Source of the DNA: Aminicella lysinilytica
GTDB taxonomy: Bacteria > Bacillota > Clostridia > Peptostreptococcales > Anaerovoracaceae
Reading direction: 5' to 3'
NCBI RefSeq assembly: GCF_004362975.1
Contig: NZ_SNXO01000007.1
Location: forward strand, 1 to 64,000
Length of the DNA: 64,000 nucleotides
This document shows, piece by piece, positions 1-7,949 of the stretch; positions within the stretch are counted from its first letter, which is position 1, and each line of letters opens with the position of its first letter. The notes under the pieces were generated by a model. The model searched no databases. It had not been told where the DNA came from and worked only from the letters and a program-made list of their open reading frames with translations. A program made the translations under genes and the position numbers.

Positions 1-5
1 TTCAT
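1..5 (-). CDS. Possible 5' end of a gene leaving the window
   Basis: On the minus strand an ATG (3-5) lies 8 nt downstream of a GGAGG (14-18), which is ideal spacing. A TATGAT (54-59, minus strand) preceded by TG could be an extended -10 box. Only the start codon is in the window, so nothing can be said about the product. Confidence 0.3.
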
Positions 6-212
6 TAGACATTCCTCCTTTAGCTATGGTAGTTTGGTTGGTGAACCTTTACTATCATAGCACAGGAGGTTTTATTTTGCCTAAAACTCAAGTTATTGAC
101 TCCACCCGCATAGCAGGTGGATTTTGATTCCTCGCCTTTCGGCTCGGAATTGGCCGCTAAAGCTACATTCAGAAACGGCGCCACAGTTTCCTGCGGCGCC
201 GTCATGGCTCAA
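6..212. other. Intergenic region upstream of pdp 3' end
   Basis: No credible gene is seen here. It holds the presumed leader of the gene leaving the window, an imperfect hairpin at about 112-130 (CCACC/GGTGG arms), and the terminator-like stem listed separately. A 61-codon minus-strand ORF exists but has no ribosome binding site and overlaps the hairpins. Confidence 0.5.
175..202 (-). terminator. Probable terminator of the deoB-pdp operon
   Basis: An 8-bp perfect stem (ACGGCGCC / GGCGCCGT) with a 12-nt loop lies about 10 nt downstream of the pdp stop codon. It is followed on the minus strand by only a short T-run (TTTCTG), so termination may be inefficient. Confidence 0.6.
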
Positions 213-1607
213 TTAGCTAATTATATCTTTTATCAAAATCGGCATCTCTGGTTTTCCCTCCCCAATACGGAAGGCGGCCTTAACTTCTGCAGCCGCGGCC
301 TCAGCCTTATGGGCATTGCCACTGTAAACAGTGGCAAGGACTTCTCCCGGGCGAACTGGATACCCAACTTTCTTGTGAAGCAAAACCCCTGCTCCGTAGT
401 CGATATCATCTTCCTTACGGGCACGTCCCGCGCCCGTATGCTGGGACGCGATGCCGATTCTTTCGGCATCGATCTCGCAAACGTATCCGGCGCCATCGGC
501 TACTACATCTACTGCCACTTTGGCAATCGTCAGTTTCGATGGATCATCAACAACTGTTGGGTCGCCGCCTTGGGCGGCAATCAACTCACGGAGTTTTGCC
601 AGGCCGGCACCGCTGTCCAGCGCCTGGCGTGCGAGGGCAACGCCCGCATCGATTGCCTGACGTGCAAGGGCTGTGCCATCTACTAAGCCGGCGCCCGCAT
701 TGGGCACGGCGTTTGCGCCGGAAGTTGCCATGCTACCGGTGCCCGCATCCAAGTTGCCACCCAAACAAATCATCACTCCAGCCAACCGTAAAGACAGCTC
801 TGTAATATCCGCAGGGCCGTGGCCGCTGAGAACATCTATAGCTTCACGGACTTCCAAGGCGTTGCCGACTGCGCAGCCAAGAGGCTGGCTCATATCAGTG
901 ATCACGGCCACGGTTTTGCGGCCGGCCGATTCGCCTATCTCACACATTATCCGACTCAGTTCCTGAGCATCCGATAAATTCTTCATGAACGCGCCGCCTC
1001 CGCATTTGACATCCAGAACTATGGCATCACTGCCAGCGGCAAGTTTTTTACTCATTATACTTGAGGCAATGAGGCTCATATTTTCAACAGTTCCCGTCAC
1101 ATCACGAAGAGCGTATATTTTCTTATCGGCAGGTGTTATGTGACCGGTCTGTCCGGTTACTGCAATGCCAATCGACTCTACCTGTGCCATAAACGCCGCC
1201 GGTTCCATCGAAGTAGAAAATCCCGGAATGGAATCCAGTTTATCCACTGTACCACCGGTGAAACCAAGGCCGCGGCCGCTCATCTTGGCCACCGTGACGC
1301 CGCAAGCGGCTGCCAGAGGACCAACGATCAGAGTTGTTTTGTCGCCGACACCGCCGGTAGAATGCTTGTCCACTTTGGTGCCACTGATTCCAGACAAGTC
1401 AATAGTATCACCTGAGCAACGCATGGCGTCTGTCAGCTGGAATGTCTCAGCCTTGTCTAGATGCTGGAAATAGATGGCCATAAGCAGGGCCGACGCCTGG
1501 TAGTCAGGAATGTCGCCGGCTGTGTATCCCTTTACAAAGTACTTGATTTCATCTGAAGTCAGGGTACCGCCGTCGCGCTTTTTGATTATAATGTCTTCCA
1601 TGTTCAT
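213..1607 (-). CDS. pdp: Pyrimidine-nucleoside phosphorylase with Gly/Ala-rich insertion
   Basis: Cytosolic enzyme that phosphorolyses uridine, deoxyuridine and thymidine to the base and (deoxy)ribose 1-phosphate. The family signature KHSTGGVGD (residues 81-89), KMSGRGLG, SSIMSKK (182-188) and the MSQPLG motif are all present. The protein has 464 residues against about 433 for typical bacterial Pdp. The excess is a Gly/Ala-rich insert around residues 286-325 followed by a near-duplicate helix (ALARQAIDAG, ALARQALDSG). The start ATG overlaps the deoB stop (ATGA) with GGGAGG nine bases upstream. DeoB next door converts the sugar 1-phosphate product to the 5-phosphate, so the pair forms a salvage module. 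Family call is secure; whether the insert affects activity is unknown. Confidence 0.95.
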   Translation of the reverse strand: MNMEDIIIKKRDGGTLTSDEIKYFVKGYTAGDIPDYQASALLMAIYFQHLDKAETFQLTDAMRCSGDTIDLSGISGTKVDKHSTGGVGDKTTLIVGPLAAACGVTVAKMSGRGLGFTGGTVDKLDSIPGFSTSMEPAAFMAQVESIGIAVTGQTGHITPADKKIYALRDVTGTVENMSLIASSIMSKKLAAGSDAIVLDVKCGGGAFMKNLSDAQELSRIMCEIGESAGRKTVAVITDMSQPLGCAVGNALEVREAIDVLSGHGPADITELSLRLAGVMICLGGNLDAGTGSMATSGANAVPNAGAGLVDGTALARQAIDAGVALARQALDSGAGLAKLRELIAAQGGDPTVVDDPSKLTIAKVAVDVVADGAGYVCEIDAERIGIASQHTGAGRARKEDDIDYGAGVLLHKKVGYPVRPGEVLATVYSGNAHKAEAAAAEVKAAFRIGEGKPEMPILIKDIIS

Positions 1608-2782
1608 TTCAGCAATCCTCCCAGGAAGCTCTCGCCCATTCTCGTCTCATAGACTCCCAGGTAATCTGCGATGGTCTGTCCGCAGTCAGCGAAGGTGTGA
1701 CGAGTGCCGATATCCACACCTGCCCTGATATTTTTGCCATAAATCATCAAAGGCACATATTCTCTGGTGTGGTCGAAACCGCTGTGGACCGGGTCGTTGC
1801 CATGGTCGGCGGTTATCATAAGAATATCCTCATCTTTCATGGCTCCTATGATTTCCGGCAGTCGACTATCGTAATCCATGATTGCGTGGCCGTAGCCGGA
1901 TGGGTCACGGCGGTGACCATATAGAGAATCGAAGTCCACCAGATTAGTGAAAATAAAGCCTCCGAAATCCTGGCCCATTGCTGATATGGTCTGATCCACA
2001 CCGTCCATGTTACCTGTTGTGTGGACAGACTTCGTCACCCCCTGTCCATTGAAAATATCACTGATCTTGCCTATAGCATAGACAGTCTGGCCAGCGCCGC
2101 TGATGTGATCCAGTACAGTCGGCTCCGGTGGCGAAACGGCGTAATCCCTGCGGTCAGTAGTTCTGACACGCTTGCCGTCCTTCTTGACATAAGGTCTTGC
2201 AATGACTCTCCCGCAAGCCCATTTTCCCACCAGAAGTTTCCTGGCGATCTTACAGATCTCGTATAAGCGTTCGAGAGGGATCACATCCGTATTGGCCGCG
2301 ATCTGGAAAACACTGTCCGCCGATGTGTAGACGATAGGCTTGCCCGTGGCTTCGTGCTCGTCGCCCAGGTCCTCGATGATCACAGTTCCAGATGCAGCGT
2401 AATTTCCAATGACTTCCGAGCCGATATCCCGTTGGAATTCCTCTATGAATTCCGCAGGGAATCCGTCCGGGTAGGTTTTGAATGGCGTCATTGTCTCTAT
2501 GCCCGCGATTTCCCAGTGGCCTGTTATGGTGTCTTTGCCCCGGGACATTTCCTGCATGCGGCCGTATGACCCCGTCAGTTTTTCAGGCGCAAAAACAAAC
2601 CTGCCTCCACCGGCCCCCTGGATGTTTCCCAGTCCCAGCTTCTGCAGGTTAGGTATTGCAAAATTATCCGTATTCTCAGCAGCATGAAGAAGCGTATCAG
2701 CTCCCAGATCCCCGTACTTGTCTGCGTCCGGCTCAGCGCCGACGCCCATGCTGTCCATTACCATTAGTATTACTCGTTTCAT
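1604..2782 (-). CDS. deoB: Phosphopentomutase
   Basis: Interconverts (deoxy)ribose 1-phosphate and 5-phosphate, linking nucleoside phosphorolysis to central metabolism. The 392-residue length matches the family. The alkaline-phosphatase-superfamily metal sites are visible: MVMDSMGVGAEPDA at the N-terminus, the nucleophile Thr in RGKDTITGHWE, and the C-terminal ITADHGNDP and HTREYVP motifs. A strong GGGGAGG precedes the ATG by six bases. It overlaps pdp by four bases, so translation of the two is likely coupled. Expression as part of the minus-strand group starting upstream at 5499 or metY is an inference from spacing. Confidence 0.96.
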   Translation of the reverse strand: MKRVILMVMDSMGVGAEPDADKYGDLGADTLLHAAENTDNFAIPNLQKLGLGNIQGAGGGRFVFAPEKLTGSYGRMQEMSRGKDTITGHWEIAGIETMTPFKTYPDGFPAEFIEEFQRDIGSEVIGNYAASGTVIIEDLGDEHEATGKPIVYTSADSVFQIAANTDVIPLERLYEICKIARKLLVGKWACGRVIARPYVKKDGKRVRTTDRRDYAVSPPEPTVLDHISGAGQTVYAIGKISDIFNGQGVTKSVHTTGNMDGVDQTISAMGQDFGGFIFTNLVDFDSLYGHRRDPSGYGHAIMDYDSRLPEIIGAMKDEDILMITADHGNDPVHSGFDHTREYVPLMIYGKNIRAGVDIGTRHTFADCGQTIADYLGVYETRMGESFLGGLLK

Positions 2783-2829
2783 AGCTACCTCCCCATAAGC
2801 CCGGGCTCACACTTTGCACAAGCTCCGGC

Positions 2830-3534
2830 CTATTCCCTGATAAGTTCCGGCTTGCACTCCAGATAATCCAAAGATACAAGTCTGTATTCTACTCCGTTTA
2901 ATACCCCAGAAAGACCATTCTTAAAAGCCTCTTTGCCATGAAGATGTCCGTAGATGCATGTTTCCACTCCGTATTCCGTCATCATATCCGTAAATCCCGA
3001 TGCCTGCATCTTATCGTTAGTCGGCGGATAGTGAAGCGCTGCGATTATAGTCTCCGCACCTGCTGACCTGGCCTCCTCCAAAGAAAACCTCAGGCGTATC
3101 ATTTCCCTGTCGTAGATTTTTCTGTCGTGGTCGTCGAAAGCCTCCGTCCCCGGGCATATCCAGCCGCGGGTGCCACAAAGGCCTACCTTTGTGCCGGGAA
3201 TCATGTAACAATGGTTCTGCAAAAACGTTATCCCCGGGAACATGCTGTTCATTTTGTTGGTAGATGTCCACCACAGATCATGGTTGCCTTTGGTTATGAC
3301 TTTATGGCCGGGCAAGGCATTTATCCACTCAAAATCGGCCATTGCTTCATCGAGGCGCAGGCCCCAAGAAACATCGCCCGGAATGAAGATCGTGTCTTCC
3401 TCGCCGATAGTTTTTTCCCAGTATTCCTTCACTTTCACATGATGATCCAGCCAGAGATCCCCGAATATATCCATAGGCTTCTCTATGCGCTCATCAAACG
3501 AAAGGTGAAGATCTCCAATAGCATATAAGCTCAT
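2830..3534 (-). CDS. Calcineurin-like metallophosphoesterase
   Basis: A 234-residue protein with the full two-metal phosphoesterase motif series: DLH near the N-terminus, GDVSWG, GNHD (N/H/D triad), LHYPP and GHLHG at the C-terminus. It resembles the stand-alone 'predicted phosphohydrolase' group in Clostridia, whose substrate is not established. No signal peptide or membrane segment, so it is probably cytosolic. Its ATG begins immediately after the rmuC stop (TAGATG), indicating translational coupling with rmuC. Family assignment is firm; the substrate could be a nucleotide, phosphoprotein or phosphodiester. Confidence 0.85.
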   Translation of the reverse strand: MSLYAIGDLHLSFDERIEKPMDIFGDLWLDHHVKVKEYWEKTIGEEDTIFIPGDVSWGLRLDEAMADFEWINALPGHKVITKGNHDLWWTSTNKMNSMFPGITFLQNHCYMIPGTKVGLCGTRGWICPGTEAFDDHDRKIYDREMIRLRFSLEEARSAGAETIIAALHYPPTNDKMQASGFTDMMTEYGVETCIYGHLHGKEAFKNGLSGVLNGVEYRLVSLDYLECKPELIRE

Positions 3535-4782
3535 CTATTCACTGTCCTCATCTGTTTCTCCATCTTCTAAACTATTAAAATCGAACATCTCAGCCGCCTG
3601 GTCTCCCGACAGCTCCGTGACGCTCTTCAGTTTCCGCTGCATGACTCTCGTCCTTGTGCCGATGAGAGTATCCAGATTATTATTAGCCTGATTGAGATTG
3701 TTCTGAGCCTTTACCAGAACGTCCTCGAATTTGCCGAACTCGGTCTTGACGGCGCCGAGAACATCCCAGACTTCGCTGGAACGCTTCTGGATTGCCAGTG
3801 TCCTGAATCCCATCTGCAGGCTGTTGAGCAGGGCCGCCATAGTGGTCGGTCCCGCGATGTTTACATTATAGTCGTGCTGCAAAGTTTCCACCATGCCAAG
3901 TCTTACGACCTCAGCGTAAAGTCCCTCAAAAGGCAGGAACATAATGCCGAAATTGGTGGTGTTCGGCGGCGCGATATATTTGGTTTTTATGTCTTTGGCT
4001 TCATTTTTGATCATGGTCACCAGGTTTTTCTGAGCAGCGTTAATAATGTCCACGTCGCCCACATCGTAGGCGTCCACAAGTTTAGCATAGGCATCGCCCG
4101 GGAATTTGGAATCGATTGGCAACCACACAGACTTACCGTTTTCTCCCGGCAGTTTGACGGCGAACTCAACGACATTGCTACCCTCACCTCTGGTATTTAC
4201 GTTCTCGGCATACTGCTCCGGCGCCAGGATCTCTTCAAGAATAGCTCCCAGCTGGACCTCTCCGAGGATACCTCTGGTCTTCACGTTGGACAAAACCTTC
4301 TTCAGATCGCCCACTCCCGTGGCAAGGGTCTGCATTTCTCCAAGGCCTTTGCTGACCTGCTCCAGGCGTTCGCTGACCGTACGGAAAGATTGGCCGATTC
4401 GCTCTTCCAGAGTTTTCTGGAGTTTCTCATCGACTGTATTTCTCATTTTCTCCAGCTGCCTGTTGTTGTCTTCAGTCAACTCGCCGATTTTCTGAGACAT
4501 AGTGCTTCTGATGTTTTCCAGTTTCTGCTCATTTTCCAGAGACATCTGGTTGAACTTCTCGTTGAGTTCTGCCAGCCTCTTGTCCTGAGCTTCCGTGGCG
4601 CTCTTCTGATTATTGAATACCATATTCCCAAAGGAACTGAAGGCATCATTTATATTGTGGCTGGTTTCTGTCCTGTACTGATTGATTTCCTTTCTGACCG
4701 ACGCGAATCTGGTCACGGTAAAAATGGAAATCACTATGGAAACTGCCAACATTATTATTAGTGTAATATCAAATCCCGACAT
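3535..4782 (-). CDS. rmuC: DNA recombination protein RmuC family
   Basis: RmuC proteins limit inversions and aberrant recombination and carry a PD-(D/E)XK-like nuclease core. Here an N-terminal membrane segment (about residues 5-25) is followed by a long coiled coil (about 30-150, rich in E, K, Q and L), then the conserved core with LPIDSKFPGDAYAKL, an ILAPEQYAEN motif and GIMFLPFEGLYAEV. I place the start at 4782, where AGGAGG lies four bases ahead of ATG. The upstream TTG (4845) overlaps the preceding stop codon and has no comparable site. It is co-directional with the acidic unknown protein upstream and the phosphoesterase downstream. Confidence 0.9.
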   Translation of the reverse strand: MSGFDITLIIMLAVSIVISIFTVTRFASVRKEINQYRTETSHNINDAFSSFGNMVFNNQKSATEAQDKRLAELNEKFNQMSLENEQKLENIRSTMSQKIGELTEDNNRQLEKMRNTVDEKLQKTLEERIGQSFRTVSERLEQVSKGLGEMQTLATGVGDLKKVLSNVKTRGILGEVQLGAILEEILAPEQYAENVNTRGEGSNVVEFAVKLPGENGKSVWLPIDSKFPGDAYAKLVDAYDVGDVDIINAAQKNLVTMIKNEAKDIKTKYIAPPNTTNFGIMFLPFEGLYAEVVRLGMVETLQHDYNVNIAGPTTMAALLNSLQMGFRTLAIQKRSSEVWDVLGAVKTEFGKFEDVLVKAQNNLNQANNNLDTLIGTRTRVMQRKLKSVTELSGDQAAEMFDFNSLEDGETDEDSE

Positions 4783-4845
4783 ACTGCCTCCTGCTGCTTT
4801 TTCGATATTGCCTTCCGCCGTTCTGATATGAACTGCTGCGCGCAA

Positions 4846-5499
4846 TTATTCTTCGTCATCAAATTCCTGCTTCTTGTATCTACGCGGTCTGGATCTGAGT
4901 TCTTCCTCGACCTCGTCCGCTTTATCCGGATCTTCGTCATTGGCGTTGATGTATGAAACATCCTCAGGATCGATTTCATCGCCGGCGTCATCGTCCTCGG
5001 CGCATTCACCCTCAGCATCCTGCTCCTGGAAATCCTCAGGCTTAGCTTTGCCCGTGAATATCATGTAGGCCTGATCCAGTTCGTTCAAAGTCACCATAGA
5101 ATCCCGCAGAGCCACATTGACCCCCGCCAGTGAAAGTTTGAAATCGTCCAATGTCACTTTGTTCTTGGTGTACTGCTTGCGGTCCATGAGATCGTAATGA
5201 TTCTGATTTCTCACGCAAAGCTTGATGAAATCGTCCAGGCTCACCTCGAACTTTTTCTCCAGCTCCTGAGCCTGCTCGTCCTCCTGTGGAATCTTCATGG
5301 CAGAAAGTTTCTGGCCCAGCTCCTTGGACTTTTCCTCCAGATCCTTGAAGCCCGCAATGTGGCCGCTGAAATCGATCTTCCGAAAAATGGCCAGTTTCTT
5401 GCCGTCTTTGGTGGCGGCCATGGTCACTTCCTTGTATTTAACAAGAATATCGTTATAATACTCATCAATATATGCTGAAATTTGCTCTTTGTAATCCAT
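4846..5499 (-). CDS. Acidic protein of unknown function upstream of rmuC
   Basis: I do not recognise this 217-residue protein. It is predicted helical and soluble through residue 150, then has a long Asp/Glu-rich tail (about 150-205) ending in a short basic patch (RSRPRRYKK) and DDEE. No membrane segment, no cysteine motif and no obvious enzyme signature. AGGGGG precedes the ATG by six bases. It lies 63 bp ahead of rmuC on the same strand, so a shared transcript is likely. The acidic tail could mimic nucleic acid or bind basic partners, but that is speculation. Confidence 0.75.
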   Translation of the reverse strand: MDYKEQISAYIDEYYNDILVKYKEVTMAATKDGKKLAIFRKIDFSGHIAGFKDLEEKSKELGQKLSAMKIPQEDEQAQELEKKFEVSLDDFIKLCVRNQNHYDLMDRKQYTKNKVTLDDFKLSLAGVNVALRDSMVTLNELDQAYMIFTGKAKPEDFQEQDAEGECAEDDDAGDEIDPEDVSYINANDEDPDKADEVEEELRSRPRRYKKQEFDDEE

Positions 5500-5540
5500 A
5501 ATATACCCCCTGGATTCAACTGTGATCCGACTTTTTCCGA

Positions 5541-6827
5541 CTATTTTCCGACTTTGTTCAATGCCTGATCGAAGTCTGCAATTATATCATCTAGGTTTTC
5601 GCAGCCGATAGATGCTCTTATGAGCTCCGGCCTGATGCCGCCTGCCAGCTGCTCTTCCTCGGAAAGCTGTCTATGGGTAGTCGATGCAGGATGCAGAACG
5701 CTTGTCCTGATATCGCCTACATGAACTACGATACTGGCCAGTTCCAAATGTGTCAGGAAATCCTCGCCCGCCGCGCGTCCGCCTTTGACTCCGAAGCACA
5801 AAACTCCGCTTGCGCCTTTCGGCATGTATTTCAGCTGTCTCTCGTGGTCGTCGTCGTCCTCGAGTCCCGGGTACTTGACCCAGTCAACCATCGGGTGCTG
5901 CTGCAGGAATTTCGCCACGGCCATGGCGTTCTCGCTGTGTCTTTCCATACGCAGGTGCAAAGTGTCCAGCCCCTGGAATGTAAGGAATGCGATCATTGGT
6001 GCCATGGTGCAGCCGATATCTCTGAGCATCTGTGCTCTCAATTTTACACAAAAAGCCTGCTTTCCGAATTTCTCTACATATTTAATGCCATGGTAGCTTT
6101 CGTCTGGCTCTACCATGCCCGGATATTTGTCTGCGTATTTATTCCAGTCAAAGGTGCCGCCTTCGATGATCATTCCGCCAACGCATGTGGCGTGGCCGTC
6201 GGACCATTTGGTCGTTGAATGAACGACGATGTCAGCGCCGTGTTTGAGCGGCTGGCAAAGTGCCGGCGATGCCAGCGTGTTATCTACGATTAAAGGCACG
6301 CCGATTTCCCTGGCTGCCCCACTGAATTTATCAAAGTCCAGCACTGTCAGAGCCGGGTTCCCGAGAGATTCTCCGAAAAGAGCCTTGGTGTTTGGTTTGG
6401 CCAGTGCCACGATTTCTTCTTTACTGATGTCCTGATCTATAAATGTAGTCTCGATGCCCATTTTCTTCATAGTCACGCCGAAAAGGTTATGTGTGCCGCC
6501 GTAAATGTTGGCGCAGGCGATAATGTGATCTCCCGCTTCACAGATGTTCAGCATAGTGATCAAATTGGCTGCCTGACCTGAACTGGTTGCGATTCCGGCG
6601 GTTCCGCCTTCCAGCGCCGCCATTTTCTCTTCCAGTGCATTCACTGTAGGACTTCCCAGCCTCGTATACATGAAATCGCTGCTTTCCAAATCGAACAACG
6701 CCGCCACATCCGGCGCATTGTAATATCTGTAAGTAGTGTTCTGGACAATGGGCAAAACCTGCGGTTCCCCGCTCTCTGCCTTATATCCGGCCTGTATGCA
6801 ATTGGTTTCAAATTTGTATTCTGTCAT
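5541..6827 (-). CDS. metY: O-acetylhomoserine sulfhydrylase / aminocarboxypropyltransferase
   Basis: PLP enzyme of the Cys/Met metabolism family that makes homocysteine (or methionine) from O-acetylhomoserine and sulfide (or methanethiol). The 428-residue length fits MetY. The PLP lysine is K207 in HSTTKWSDGH, with the family's YTRLGSPT, SSGQAA, NIYGGT and SVLHPASTTH-type segments visible. Ribosome binding site GGAGG lies eight bases before the ATG, and a good promoter is at 6868-6896. The stop codon falls inside a short tandem repeat (three copies of GTCGGA). Discrimination from methionine gamma-lyase rests on length and the C-terminal SVLHPASTTHRQLSEEEQ-like pattern, typical of MetY. Confidence 0.92.
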   Translation of the reverse strand: MTEYKFETNCIQAGYKAESGEPQVLPIVQNTTYRYYNAPDVAALFDLESSDFMYTRLGSPTVNALEEKMAALEGGTAGIATSSGQAANLITMLNICEAGDHIIACANIYGGTHNLFGVTMKKMGIETTFIDQDISKEEIVALAKPNTKALFGESLGNPALTVLDFDKFSGAAREIGVPLIVDNTLASPALCQPLKHGADIVVHSTTKWSDGHATCVGGMIIEGGTFDWNKYADKYPGMVEPDESYHGIKYVEKFGKQAFCVKLRAQMLRDIGCTMAPMIAFLTFQGLDTLHLRMERHSENAMAVAKFLQQHPMVDWVKYPGLEDDDDHERQLKYMPKGASGVLCFGVKGGRAAGEDFLTHLELASIVVHVGDIRTSVLHPASTTHRQLSEEEQLAGGIRPELIRASIGCENLDDIIADFDQALNKVGK

Positions 6828-6867
6828 TTTCTATACCTCCAAGGTTTTCTCCCGCTCCATCCTTAAT

Positions 6868-6896
6868 ATTCTATACCATAACCCGCTCAAAATCAA
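6868..6896 (-). promoter_or_regulatory. Promoter for metY
   Basis: Minus-strand -35 TTGATT (6891-6896) and -10 TAGAAT (6868-6873) are separated by exactly 17 bp, about 40 bp upstream of the metY start. No SAM riboswitch or T-box fits in this short leader. Confidence 0.65.
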
Positions 6897-6936
6897 TGTG
6901 TCGAAACCTTAATTCTGAATCCTTCGGGAAATGTCG

Positions 6937-7659
6937 CTAGATGGCGGAATCTGCCGAAGTATTGTCTTTGGTGATGATGGTTTTCATGGCAACGGTCCCG
7001 CCCAGGTACTTTAAAACCAAGGCTTCCAGCTCGTCGGTGGCCTGTGTGAGGTCGTCGTGACGGCTCGGGTCTACGCTCTCAAAAATGAGAAAGACGTTTT
7101 TAGAATCCTCTGTAAGCATTGTGCGTACGCCGTCTCGCCAGTTCCAGCATCGACATACCGCGCCTTCGTCATCGATATAACAAATCTCACTCGGCAGGGT
7201 CGGGTCGTTCTCCGTGTCTCCTAACGCAAGGAAACTGTCTCCGCCCTCAGTAATGGTAAGTCTCATATCGCCCTTGATGGTGTCTGCATCTTCGCCGCCG
7301 CAAGGCAATCCATACTTAAGGGACATGGCATTGTAAATGTCAACCAGCGGATTTATCGGTCCGACTTCCTTGCCTTTCTGTATTCTGTTCAACAGGGCCT
7401 CGATAGACGCTCTGTTGCCCTTCTTCTTCTTGAATTTCTGGAAGGCGTCCCTCCACACAGAAACCACGCTGCACTGACTCAAAACAGGTTTGTCTATGAA
7501 TTTTTCCGCTTCTCTATTGGCCTCCGCCAGCATATCAATGATTTCCTGCCGTGCCGGCCCGTCTTCCATAGAATTATCCAGGCCTCTGACCGTCATGATT
7601 CCCAGCTCCGCCTCTGGAAAAATGTCCCAGAACGACTTTTCTGCAATAAACTTGTCCAT
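6937..7659 (-). CDS. B3/B4 domain protein (PheRS beta-like)
   Basis: A 240-residue stand-alone protein resembling the B3/B4 domain of phenylalanyl-tRNA synthetase beta chain, the fold used there for editing mischarged tRNA. Supporting segments are the SVVSVWRDAFQKFKKKKG region, NPLVDIYNAMSLKYGLPCGGED, and a central CRCWNWRDGVRTMLTEDS stretch typical of free-standing B3/4 proteins. The role of free-standing members is not well established; tRNA editing or amino acid binding is an inference. AAAGGAGG lies six bases before the ATG. It is separated from metY by a 109-bp gap containing the metY promoter. Confidence 0.85.
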   Translation of the reverse strand: MDKFIAEKSFWDIFPEAELGIMTVRGLDNSMEDGPARQEIIDMLAEANREAEKFIDKPVLSQCSVVSVWRDAFQKFKKKKGNRASIEALLNRIQKGKEVGPINPLVDIYNAMSLKYGLPCGGEDADTIKGDMRLTITEGGDSFLALGDTENDPTLPSEICYIDDEGAVCRCWNWRDGVRTMLTEDSKNVFLIFESVDPSRHDDLTQATDELEALVLKYLGGTVAMKTIITKDNTSADSAI

Positions 7660-7828
7660 TTTCAGCCTCCTTTATGGCGCCCATCGTAAGCATACATTCT
7701 GACGCTCTATGCACCCCGATTATCACTTTAATTTCCGATTTTCGTTATCACTACATTTTATTACAAAATTCGGGTCCCGTCCACCCCCCTCCGAAAATGA
7801 CTTGTGAGCAAATACCTCTTTAGTGGGG
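7660..7828. other. Intergenic region between divergent genes
   Basis: Separates the minus-strand B3/B4 gene from the plus-strand regulator. It contains the B3/B4 ribosome binding site and AT-rich sequence. I could not define a convincing promoter for the B3/B4 gene. Confidence 0.4.
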
Positions 7829-7856
7829 TTGACTATTGTTCCATCAATGGTATAAT
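7829..7856 (+). promoter_or_regulatory. Promoter of the dual-HTH regulator, overlapped by inverted repeat
   Basis: -35 TTGACT (7829-7834) and -10 TATAAT (7851-7856) with a 16-bp spacer. Almost the whole spacer is the left copy of a 20-bp inverted repeat (7833-7852) whose other copy is at 9271-9290. A bound protein here would occlude RNA polymerase, suggesting autoregulation. Confidence 0.75.
7833..7852 (+). repeat. 20-bp inverted repeat, left copy
   Basis: CTATTGTTCCATCAATGGTA, the perfect reverse complement of 9271-9290. It has an internal dyad CCAT-CA-ATGG. A further stretch of about 16 bp outside the repeat is partly conserved (CTTT.G.G.GGT.G.). The two copies flank the regulator gene. 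Confidence 0.9.
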
Positions 7857-7949
7857 GGAAAATATTGGTAATTAAGATTAGCCGTAGTTGTTTTTGTTTG
7901 GATCTCAGAAGTTAAAGGAAAAATATAACACATATTAGGAGGTATAACT

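Noticed and set aside
20-205. 61-codon minus-strand ORF
   Set aside because: Overlaps two hairpins and lacks a ribosome binding site.
3874-4761. 295-codon plus-strand ORF opposite rmuC
   Set aside because: Shadow of the rmuC coiled coil; composition (F, H, L, Q rich) and no ribosome binding site.
6828-6936. SAM riboswitch or T-box before metY
   Set aside because: The gap is only 109 bp and contains just promoter and ribosome binding site; no conserved aptamer motif.
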